From JALZAA01 sp036005605 (GTDB taxonomy: Bacteria > Actinomycetota > Acidimicrobiia > IMCC26256 > JACDBD01), in the NCBI GenBank assembly GCA_036005605.1, contig DASYQJ010000155.1:1-9087 (forward strand): a stretch of 9,087 nt of DNA. The letters run 5' to 3'. Below the pieces are notes generated by a model. It did not search any database. It had not been told where the DNA came from and worked only from the letters and a program-made list of their open reading frames with translations. This document shows, one piece after another, positions 1 through 5,148 of this stretch; within the stretch, counting starts at the first letter, position 1; every line of letters begins with the position of its first letter. The position numbers and the translations under genes were made by a program.

Positions 1-324
1 GCGCGAGCACTCGGGCCACGCGTTCCAGCCCTGCTTGGCGAGGACGCGCTCGGCCACGATGATCTGCTGCACGCGGGAGGCAAGATCGGCGCGCGGTGCG
101 AACGCGCCGCCGCCGAATCCGTCCCACGTCGCGGGCAGGAATTGGAGCCCTCCGTAGAACCCGTTGCCGGAATTGATCGCCCAGTTCCCGCTGCTCTCGC
201 ACTGCGCGAGTCGGTCCCACACGCCGGGCCCGAAACGGCCGTACCGGCAGCCGCCGAGGACGCCGACCACCGCGACGAGCACCGCCGCGGCCGCGCCGCG
301 CCGGGCCGAGGACTTGATCTGCAT
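1..324 (-). CDS. Rpf-like transglycosylase-fold lipoprotein (3' end beyond window)
   Basis: The gene starts at ATG 324 and is still open after 108 codons at the left edge. Residues 1-26 form a lipoprotein signal: basic MQIKSSARR, a hydrophobic Ala/Val stretch, and a lipobox-like LGGC with Cys26 as the predicted lipidated residue. Residues 36-106 match the resuscitation-promoting-factor domain, a small lysozyme-like fold that cleaves peptidoglycan outside the membrane. It shows WDRLAQCESSGNW with catalytic-type Glu43, GGLQF (58-62), Thr66, QQIIVAERV (86-94) and QGWNAWPEC (98-106). Cys42 and Cys106 should form the family disulphide. Residues equivalent, from memory, to RpfB E292, T315 and Q347 are all present, so it is probably active. 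AGGGAG at 331-336 lies 6 nt before ATG and supports the start. Because the domain is nearly complete at residue 108, what follows is either a short tail or an additional domain that cannot be seen. Lipidation is inferred from the motif only. Confidence 0.9.
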   Translation of the reverse strand, partial: MQIKSSARRGAAAAVLVAVVGVLGGCRYGRFGPGVWDRLAQCESSGNWAINSGNGFYGGLQFLPATWDGFGGGAFAPRADLASRVQQIIVAERVLAKQGWNAWPECSR

Positions 325-330
325 GACGCT

Positions 331-336
331 CTCCCT
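331..336 (-). promoter_or_regulatory. Ribosome binding site of the Rpf-like lipoprotein gene
   Basis: Read on the minus strand this is AGGGAG, 6 nt upstream of ATG 324. It fixes the start of a gene that runs out of the window. Confidence 0.75.
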
Positions 337-342
337 CGTCGT

Positions 343-498
343 GGGCTCACAGGGAGCCCTCCGTCGGGGAAGGCGGCGCGCTCGCAGCGCGAAAGACGCC
401 GGCCGAAGCCGGCGAGGAAGTCAGTGAGAGATTATGCGCCGACCGTATGGAAGGGAAGAGCCCTGACTCTCACTGTGCGTTGCGGCTGATCGAGCCGC
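343..498 (-). promoter_or_regulatory. Hairpin-rich leader of the Rpf-like lipoprotein gene
   Basis: In minus-strand order I see these perfect inverted repeats: 498-493 with 487-482 (6 bp, 5-nt loop); 475-467 with 430-422 (CAGTGAGAG / CTCTCACTG, 9 bp, 36-nt loop holding a small AGGG/CCCT hairpin); 414-408 with 403-397 (7 bp around a UUCG tetraloop with the stabilising C-G closing pair, followed by TCTTTC); 391-387 with 381-377 (5 bp); 359-354 with 348-343 (6 bp), just upstream of the ribosome binding site. A CATAAT at 436-431 could be a -10 box, but no good -35 lies at the right distance. If it is used, the 9-bp repeat flanks a promoter like an operator. If transcription starts further upstream, the whole block is a structured 5' UTR. 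Actinobacterial rpf genes are known targets of the c-di-AMP (ydaO) riboswitch, but I do not recognise its conserved motifs here. Confidence 0.45.
431..436 (-). promoter_or_regulatory. Candidate -10 element (CATAAT) for the Rpf-like lipoprotein gene
   Basis: The minus strand reads CATAAT in an otherwise GC-rich region, about 107 nt upstream of ATG 324 and directly beside the CTCTCACTG repeat arm. No TTGACA-like -35 is visible 16-18 nt upstream, so this is a weak call. Confidence 0.3.
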
Positions 499-725
499 CT
501 ACTGAGCGGTAACAAAAGCCGCGGGAACTGTTGGCACAATTCCGACACTTCGACGTAACCTTCTGCGGCTTCCGCTTCGACGGCTGAGATCCGTGGCGGA
601 CGGATCGTCGCAGCCTCGGAGTCTCGGGTGCGACCGACCAATGGCCGTTGTACATGCGGCCTGCGGGATGTTCTGCGTGTCGTTCGACTGATCGTCGCTC
701 GGAGATACCGCATCGGGAGGTTCGG
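499..725. other. Intergenic region upstream of the Pro/Ala-rich protein gene
   Basis: This is the right-hand half of the divergent intergenic region. It contains a perfect 7-bp inverted repeat, GATCCGT (588-594) and ACGGATC (600-606), with a 5-nt loop. A weak plus-strand promoter candidate is TTGGCA (531-536) with TAACCT (556-561), but the 19-nt spacer is long. GGGAGG at 715-720 is the ribosome binding site of the gene starting at 726. Open frames crossing this stretch on both strands have Arg-rich, shadow-like compositions, and I see no convincing gene in it. Confidence 0.5.
715..720 (+). promoter_or_regulatory. Ribosome binding site fixing the start at 726
   Basis: GGGAGG lies 5 nt before ATG 726. 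The upstream in-frame ATG at 648 has no comparable site, so the shorter protein is preferred. Confidence 0.7.
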
Positions 726-1364
726 ATGGACTCGTTCTGGGATCGGAGGACGAACTTCTGGACAGACAAGGAGCCCCTGAGATCCAGCGTTGCGAGATCC
801 AAGCTCGGGTCGGCCCTGAGCCGACGGTCGCGGCGCATTCGGGCTCAGTCCAGAAGAAGGAAGCTCGCCTCGCTGTGCGCGCTCGCGTCGTTGGTGTTGC
901 TAGTCGTGTTCGTTCACGGACTCGTCGCAAGCGACGTCGGACGCGGTCCCGGCAGCGGCCGGGAGGCTCGCGCAGCTGACGGCGCGCGGGTGGGGAGTCA
1001 CGCAAGCGGCTCGCCGCAGGGACCTGTTGTGAACGCGCTCCCAGTCTCATCCGTGACCGGCGCGCCGCCCGATCTGGCAGCGACACCGGCGGCCGCGCCT
1101 GCCGGCGGGGTCGCTCCCTCTCAAGCGCCTGTCGGGAGCAGTGGTGGAGGGCAGAGCGGTACGTCTGCATCGTCCTCGTCAACCGCTTCGGCTCCCGCGC
1201 CGGCACCAGCGCCAGCTCCCTCGCCCGCACCAGCTCCCGCACCCACACCTGCACCGATCCCGACGACCTCGCCGCCGCCGATCACGACGCCGGGGTCGCC
1301 CTGCACGATCGGGTTACTCGGGACGTGCATCCTCGACAATGGCGGGGGCGGCCTGCTCCCGTAG
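726..1364 (+). CDS. Single-pass membrane protein with Pro/Ala-rich exported domain, function unknown
   Basis: I do not recognise a family. The 212-residue product has a basic N-terminal cytoplasmic part (residues 22-46, including SRRSRRIRAQSRRRK), one hydrophobic helix at about 47-68, and a low-complexity exported part rich in Gly, Ser, Ala and Pro. Residues 156-178 are an almost pure Ala-Pro repeat, typical of a rigid spacer reaching into or across the cell wall. The C-terminus is not low complexity: it has a Cys193-to-Cys201 pair (CTIGLLGTC) followed by ILDNGGGGLLP, which may form a disulphide loop. There is no LPXTG sortase signal and no catalytic domain. ATG 726 is chosen for its GGGAGG ribosome binding site; an in-frame ATG at 648 would add 26 residues. 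The divergent neighbour is an Rpf-like lipoprotein, so an envelope role is plausible but inferred. A 9-bp hairpin overlaps the stop codon. Confidence 0.7.
   Translation: MDSFWDRRTNFWTDKEPLRSSVARSKLGSALSRRSRRIRAQSRRRKLASLCALASLVLLVVFVHGLVASDVGRGPGSGREARAADGARVGSHASGSPQGPVVNALPVSSVTGAPPDLAATPAAAPAGGVAPSQAPVGSSGGGQSGTSASSSSTASAPAPAPAPAPSPAPAPAPTPAPIPTTSPPPITTPGSPCTIGLLGTCILDNGGGGLLP
1191..1259 (+). repeat. Ala-Pro codon repeat within the 726-1364 gene
   Basis: About 23 codons alternate mostly between GCN and CCN, encoding (Ala-Pro)n with single Ser, Thr and Ile interruptions. The third positions vary (gct, gcg, gca, ccc, ccg, cca), so the protein pattern is conserved beyond a simple DNA slippage repeat. 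Confidence 0.85.
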
Positions 1365-1372
1365 CCCCCGCC
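1341..1372 (+). terminator. Hairpin overlapping the stop codon of the Pro/Ala-rich protein gene
   Basis: GGCGGGGGC (1341-1349) and GCCCCCGCC (1364-1372) are perfect 9-bp inverted repeats with a 14-nt loop, and the TAG stop (1362-1364) falls at the base of the right arm. No T-tract follows, so it may act as a non-canonical terminator or transcript-end stabiliser. The minus-strand tRNA ends about 45 bp away, and the hairpin could also act on its transcript. Confidence 0.5.
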
Positions 1373-1417
1373 CGCCGCGGCAGCTGGGCGCTCTGCGGAT
1401 CGACGGGCGTCACACAC

Positions 1418-1493
1418 TGGAGCCGGGAAGGGGACTCGAACCCCTGACCTGCTCATTACGAGTGAGCTGCTCTGCCAGCTGAGCTATCCCGGC
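1418..1493 (-). tRNA. tRNA-Thr (anticodon CGT), CCA encoded
   Basis: The minus strand from 1493 folds as a complete 76-nt tRNA. The acceptor arms GCCGGGA and TCCCGGC pair over 7 bp. The D arm is GCTCAGCTGGCAGAGC. The anticodon stem GCTCA/TGAGC encloses loop CTCGTAA with anticodon CGT, reading the Thr codon ACG. The T arm is AGGGG-TTCGAGT-CCCCT. The discriminator base is T and the terminal CCA (1418-1420) is encoded in the DNA. It stands alone, transcribed opposite to the protein genes on both sides. TACACT at 1509-1504 could be its -10 box, but I see no matching -35. Confidence 0.97.
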
Positions 1494-1598
1494 GCGGCTC
1501 GGCAGTGTACGGCGGGGTGGAAATCCCCACGACGGCCCGGGTAGCCTCAACGCCGCAAATCGGTCAAACGGCGCGGAGTCCTGCCGCGCCCGCCCGGC

Positions 1599-1605
1599 GG
1601 AGGGG
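1599..1605 (+). promoter_or_regulatory. Ribosome binding site selecting the TTG start at 1611
   Basis: GGAGGGG ends 5 nt before TTG 1611 (7 nt from the core GGAGG). It supports the non-ATG start and keeps the basic n-region of the signal sequence. Confidence 0.75.
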
Positions 1606-1610
1606 AACCC

Positions 1611-2129
1611 TTGACTCGACGCGAGCGACGCCAGCAACGCCACCGACGCCAGTCCGCCCGTGCTGTCGCGGCGGTCGCCGTGACCGCCGTGCTCGGCACC
1701 ATCGGCGCCCTCGGAGGCATGGCCGCGGCGTCGGACGAGCCCCAACGGCAGCACGCGCTCCCCCGGGCGCACGTCGCGATCGAGCCCTCTCTCGTGTCGG
1801 CCAGCGAAGCGGTGCAGGCCCGGGCCGAACAGCGGTACTCGGTCGCGGTCCTCGAGCGCACCGCCGCGCAACAAGCGGCGGAAAAGGCCTCCCGCGATTC
1901 GATCTGGGACCGAATCGCCGCCTGCGAGACGCAAGGCAATTGGTCGATGCAAGGACCGTCGTTCTCGGGCGGTGTCGGCTTCGCGAACAGCACCTGGTCC
2001 AGCTTCGGCGGCAACGAGTTCGCTCCCAACGCCGGTCAGGCGACGCGTGAACAGCAGATCATCGTGGCCGAGCGTGTGCGCGCCCGAGTTGGTATGGGCG
2101 CGTGGGGCTGCGCCAAGCGGGTCAGCTAG
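1611..2129 (+). CDS. Small secreted or membrane-anchored Rpf-like protein with atypical cleft
   Basis: The 172-residue product starts at TTG. It has a very basic n-region (RRERRQQRHRR) and a hydrophobic segment at about 17-40, either a cleaved signal or a membrane anchor; there is no lipobox Cys. An Ala/Glu/Arg-rich, probably helical linker (about 45-97) follows. Residues 99-167 are a resuscitation-promoting-factor-like domain with WDRIAACETQGNW, catalytic-type Glu106, STW (Thr128), EFAP, REQQIIVAERV and GAWGC. Cys105 and Cys167 form the expected disulphide pair. Compared with the family consensus, GG(L/V)QF has become GGVGF, and the Gln and Trp of QGWGAW have become Val160 and Met162, so key cleft residues are replaced although Glu and Thr remain. 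It may have a shifted substrate or low activity. The gene ends converging with holB, overlapping it by 8 bp. The domain call is strong; enzymatic activity is uncertain. Confidence 0.88.
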   Translation: MTRRERRQQRHRRQSARAVAAVAVTAVLGTIGALGGMAAASDEPQRQHALPRAHVAIEPSLVSASEAVQARAEQRYSVAVLERTAAQQAAEKASRDSIWDRIAACETQGNWSMQGPSFSGGVGFANSTWSSFGGNEFAPNAGQATREQQIIVAERVRARVGMGAWGCAKRVS

Positions 2130-3198
2130 CTCTCGCCGCCGGCAGGTACAGCAACAGGCGCTCGAGCAACAGGCTCTCGTTCGGATTGAACTCGAACGCT
2201 TCGCGGGCCTTCCGGCACGCGTCGATGGCTTCCATGCACGACCGCGGGGTGAGCTCGAGCACGGGCCGGTCCGTGTTCAGGCGCGGCGCGTCCGGACCGG
2301 CGAGCACATCGCGGTACACGGACTCGAGCGCGGTGATGCCCTCGAGCAGGAGGTCCGTCCGGGCGCGCCGGTGCTGGCGCCGGTGGCGCTCGGCCTGCCG
2401 CTTGAGCAGCGCAGTCCGTGACCGCTCGGGGTACCCGGCGCGCTCGAGCTCGGCGCTCAGCTCGTCGACCTCGGTCGCGTGCCGCGCGTCGAGGTGAGCT
2501 ACGGCGACCTGCAGTGCCTCGGTCACCTTATCGACGCCTCGCATCGCCGACCCGCCGGTCCCGTCGAGCTGCGCCACGACCGTCACGAACGCGCGTCGCA
2601 CCTCGCCGAGGTCGCCGAGCATCGCCCGGCCCCGATCGAGCCGGCCGCCTGCCAACCGCGCGGCGAGCTCGGCTGCTTCGGGGTCGGCGCGCTCGCGGAC
2701 GAGCGCGTCGCGCAGGGCGGCCTCGGGGAGCGGCGCGAGGTCGATGCGCTGGCAACGCGAGCGCACCGTCTCGAGGAGCTCGTCGGGCGAGGATGTGACG
2801 AGCATGACCGTGCTGCGAGCCGGGGGTTCCTCGATGGTCTTGAGGAGCTTGTTGGACGCCTGCTCGTTCAGCCGGTCGGCTTCGAACAGGGCCACGACCT
2901 TGTGCTCGGCCTCGATCGGCGTCCGGTGCGCCTCGCGGATGACCGCCTCGGCCTGGGCGACGAGGATCTGGTTGCCCTCGGGCTCGAACTCGACCACGTC
3001 GGGATGCATGCCCCGCATCACGAGGTCCTGTACGCGCTGGTCGTGGTCGGGTGCGACGACCTCGGCCGCGAAGCAGCGGGCGGCGTCCTCCAGCCCCGAA
3101 CCCCGCGGGCCCACCAGCAGGTAGGCGTGCACGGGCCGTTCGGCGGCGCGCTGGAGCAACCCGACCGCACGCTCTTGACCGACGACCCGTTCCCACAT
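2122..3198 (-). CDS. holB: DNA polymerase III clamp-loader delta' subunit (HolB-type)
   Basis: The 358-residue product is a subunit of the clamp loader that places the beta sliding clamp on DNA. It opens with WERVVGQERAV (residues 2-12), typical of the family. The P-loop region is degenerate, GPRGSGLED (30-38) with Leu in place of the catalytic Lys, as expected for delta', which does not hydrolyse ATP. HPDV (65-68), NEQASNKLLKTIEEPP (111-126) and the SRC motif (147-149), whose Arg148 supplies an arginine finger to the neighbouring ATPase site, are all present. The C-terminal part is Arg-rich and helical. Unlike many homologues it has no Cys4 zinc module between the P-loop and HPDV. ATG 3198 is chosen; an in-frame TTG at 3207 would add three residues, and neither start has a strong ribosome binding site. 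It overlaps the plus-strand Rpf-like gene by 8 bp at its end and diverges from the MFS gene upstream. Confidence 0.93.
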   Translation of the reverse strand: MWERVVGQERAVGLLQRAAERPVHAYLLVGPRGSGLEDAARCFAAEVVAPDHDQRVQDLVMRGMHPDVVEFEPEGNQILVAQAEAVIREAHRTPIEAEHKVVALFEADRLNEQASNKLLKTIEEPPARSTVMLVTSSPDELLETVRSRCQRIDLAPLPEAALRDALVRERADPEAAELAARLAGGRLDRGRAMLGDLGEVRRAFVTVVAQLDGTGGSAMRGVDKVTEALQVAVAHLDARHATEVDELSAELERAGYPERSRTALLKRQAERHRRQHRRARTDLLLEGITALESVYRDVLAGPDAPRLNTDRPVLELTPRSCMEAIDACRKAREAFEFNPNESLLLERLLLYLPAARAS

Positions 3199-3278
3199 GG
3201 CCGTCAATCTACGGCTCAGCTCCAGCCCAGCCCTCGTGATGCCGATACACCGATGGTCGGACTGGGGTCATACGAGGC

Positions 3279-3285
3279 AGGGAGG
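3279..3285 (+). promoter_or_regulatory. Ribosome binding site selecting the TTG start at 3293
   Basis: AGGGAGG lies 7 nt before TTG 3293, a near-ideal match and spacing. It argues against the in-frame ATGs at 3197 and 3239, which lack such a site; the first would also overlap holB's start. Confidence 0.75.
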
Positions 3286-3292
3286 CCGTTGT

Positions 3293-4546
3293 TTGCCTGC
3301 TCGAGAGCAGCGGGCGAGAGCCTTCCGGGAGATCCCGGGATTGGCTCCGATGCTGGCGGCGGCGCTCCTCGCCCGGACCGGGGCGACGATGGTCGGCCTC
3401 AGCATGGGTTTCGTCGCCTACGAGCAGACCGCTTCCGCCTTCACGGTCGCGGTCGTAGCCGCCTCGTTCGGCCTCGCGTTCGCCGCGTCCAGCCTGATCG
3501 CCGGCCACGTGCTGGCGCGCATCGGGCTGCGAGCGATGCTCGTCGGCGCCCTCGCCTCGCAATTCGCGGGTGCTCTCGCGCTCGCGAGCGTGACGAGCAC
3601 CGCCGGTGCCGATGTGACGTGGCTGACCATCTTCAGCGTCGTCGCCGGCCTCGCCTCCGCCTTGATCTTCGTGGGATCGCAGATGCTGCTCCACGGGGTC
3701 GCGCCGGGCGACCACCTCCAGCGCGTCGTGTCCCTCGATTCCGCGACGGCGAGCCTCTCGCGCATCGGCGGTCCGGCGCTGGGCGGCGTCCTCCTCGCCG
3801 CAATCGGCGTCCCGCCCGTATTCCTGATTGCCGCGTTCTGCTACCTGCCGCTGCTGGCTGTCGTTGCGATCCTCGCCGTCAGCGTGAACGATCAGCGACC
3901 GGCCCATCGACCTCGCCTCCGTGACGCAGCTCGGTTCTTTCGGCAACTCGCGATCCTGCGTTGGGCGCTCCTGACGGCTGCGCTCGCCGAGCTGATCGCA
4001 CTCCCGCTCGTGCAGATGATGCCGGCCGTCACCGAGTCCCTGAACCGCGACGCCGCCGACCGCCTCGGGATTCTGGTGGCGTGCGTCGCGGTGGGGTCGC
4101 TCGGGCAGGTTCTCGTCATCGAGTGGCTCCGAGCGCGGCACGACACCCGCGTCGTCGTCGGCGTCGTCTACGCCGCTGCGGGGGCGCTCCTGCTCGGCCT
4201 CGCCCTCGATGAGGAGCTGTTCGTCGCCGGCGCCCTACTGGTGGCGTTCGGCCTGACCGTCTCTATCGGTCGGACGATGCTGTTGACGAGCGTGCACGTC
4301 GCCTCCCCCGACTCCCACCGCGCCCATGTCCTCTCGCTCTACATCTTCGTCACCTCGGTTGCGACACCGATCGGCGCGCTGCTCTGGGGCGTGGTGGCCG
4401 ACTGGCTCAACATCGACGCAACGCTCGGTGGCGCTGGGGTGCTACTGATGCTCGGCATCGGTGCCGGCCTCATCTCGATCCTTCGCCACGAGGCCGCCGC
4501 GCCTCCCGCTGCCGTCTCCGAGATGGCGAAGACGCCGGGCGGCTAG
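3293..4546 (+). CDS. MFS permease (drug/metabolite exporter-like)
   Basis: The 417-residue integral membrane protein has about 12 hydrophobic segments between residues 16 and 405 and a longer charged loop near 195-220, the usual 6+6 layout of the major facilitator superfamily. GLAPMLAAALLARTG opens helix 1, and SRIGGPALGGVLL (about 156-168) is typical of the efflux-type MFS_3 group that includes EntS-like exporters. The motif-A loop is degenerate (GHVLARIGLRAML). The substrate cannot be told from sequence. The TTG start at 3293 is preferred because of the AGGGAGG site; starting at ATG 3197 would add 32 non-hydrophobic residues and overlap holB. The gene is divergent from holB across a 94-bp gap and convergent with tmk, with which it shares a CTAG stop. 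Its opposite orientation inside the replication-gene cluster suggests a later insertion. Substrate-level annotation is not possible. Confidence 0.9.
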   Translation: MPAREQRARAFREIPGLAPMLAAALLARTGATMVGLSMGFVAYEQTASAFTVAVVAASFGLAFAASSLIAGHVLARIGLRAMLVGALASQFAGALALASVTSTAGADVTWLTIFSVVAGLASALIFVGSQMLLHGVAPGDHLQRVVSLDSATASLSRIGGPALGGVLLAAIGVPPVFLIAAFCYLPLLAVVAILAVSVNDQRPAHRPRLRDAARFFRQLAILRWALLTAALAELIALPLVQMMPAVTESLNRDAADRLGILVACVAVGSLGQVLVIEWLRARHDTRVVVGVVYAAAGALLLGLALDEELFVAGALLVAFGLTVSIGRTMLLTSVHVASPDSHRAHVLSLYIFVTSVATPIGALLWGVVADWLNIDATLGGAGVLLMLGIGAGLISILRHEAAAPPAAVSEMAKTPGG

Positions 4547-4561
4547 AGGCCGAGCCGCCCG
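4536..4561. terminator. Hairpin over the shared CTAG stops of the convergent MFS and tmk genes
   Basis: CGGGCGGCT (4536-4544) and AGCCGCCCG (4553-4561) form a perfect 9-bp stem with an 8-nt loop, centred on the point where both genes end. The plus-strand stop TAG is 4544-4546 and the minus-strand stop is 4545-4543. The symmetry would let it act in both directions, but there is no T-tract on either side. Confidence 0.55.
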
Positions 4562-5148
4562 CGCACGACCTCCCAGACGCGCTCCGACACGATCTCCGCG
4601 TCGTCGTTCCCGTCGAGCACGACCCAGCCCCGATCCGCACCGAGTGTTCGGTACGCGTCGCGCACCGCGGCGTGGAACTCGGCCCCGGCCCGCTCCAGCC
4701 GATCCCCGGGTCCGGCGCGCCGTGACGCCGCGACCGCCTCGTCGACGTCGAGGACGACGACGACGTCGGGCTCCAGGCCGCCGGTCGCCCAGCGGTTCAG
4801 CGTCTCCACCCCCTCGACGCCGAGACCGCGCCCCACTCCCTGATACGCCAGCGAGGAGGGCACGAACCGGTCGCTCACGACGTCGGCGCCCCGCGCGAGC
4901 GCGGGACGGATGACATCGGCGACTTCCTGCGCCCGGTCGGCGGCGAGGAGGAGCGCCTCGGTCATCGGATCGATGGGGCCGTCGCCGTCCAACAGGAGCG
5001 CGCGGATGGCCGCTCCCGCCTGCGTCGCGCCGGGCTCGAACGTCTCGACGACGTCACGGCCCCGGGACCGGAGCCGATCGGCGAGCTGCCGGGCCTGGGT
5101 GCTCTTGCCACTGGCGTCGCCTCCCTCGAGGACGATGAACGCGGCCAC
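4543..5148 (-). CDS. tmk: Thymidylate (dTMP) kinase
   Basis: The 201-residue enzyme phosphorylates dTMP to dTDP using ATP, an essential cytoplasmic step to dTTP. The P-loop is GGDASGKST (residues 9-17) with Lys15. EPGAT (38-42) corresponds to the family's REPGG(T) phosphate-binding motif, with Phe before Glu instead of the common Arg. DR (71-72), SDRFVPSSLAYQG (92-104) and the lid-like RRAGPGDRLE (143-152) follow, and the length is normal. The start is GTG, immediately after the TAG stop of the upstream MFS gene and in the same reading frame. No clear ribosome binding site precedes it, so translation probably depends on coupling to the MFS gene. The gene converges with the plus-strand MFS gene, sharing the CTAG stop. 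topA - tmk - holB is a common actinobacterial order. Confidence 0.95.
   Translation of the reverse strand: MAAFIVLEGGDASGKSTQARQLADRLRSRGRDVVETFEPGATQAGAAIRALLLDGDGPIDPMTEALLLAADRAQEVADVIRPALARGADVVSDRFVPSSLAYQGVGRGLGVEGVETLNRWATGGLEPDVVVVLDVDEAVAASRRAGPGDRLERAGAEFHAAVRDAYRTLGADRGWVVLDGNDDAEIVSERVWEVVRGRLGL

Noticed and set aside
142..489. Plus-strand open frame over the Rpf-like lipoprotein gene
   Set aside because: The minus strand encodes a clear lipobox and Rpf domain here, so the plus-strand frame is a shadow.
325..600. c-di-AMP (ydaO) riboswitch upstream of the rpf-like gene
   Set aside because: The context fits, but I could not find the conserved GGGTGAA-like and CCGTCAGCTAACC-like segments, so it is reported only as an unidentified structured leader.
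499..1254. Minus-strand Arg-rich open frame opposite the Pro/Ala-rich gene
   Set aside because: It is a composition shadow of the plus-strand gene, which has a ribosome binding site, a membrane helix and a terminal hairpin.
1538..1567. Promoter for tRNA-Thr: TTGACC (1567-1562) with TACCCG (1543-1538) on the minus strand
   Set aside because: The -35 is good but the -10 lacks the final T and would give a long leader. The alternative TACACT near the tRNA has no -35, so neither is listed as a promoter.
3197..3292. N-terminal extension of the plus-strand MFS from ATG 3197
   Set aside because: The extra 32 residues are polar and non-conserved in appearance, overlap the holB start and have no ribosome binding site, while TTG 3293 has an excellent one.
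2479..3924. Plus-strand open frame running across holB and into the MFS gene (about 481 codons)
   Set aside because: It is antisense to holB and then out of frame with the MFS gene. Its later part is Arg/Pro-rich without structure.
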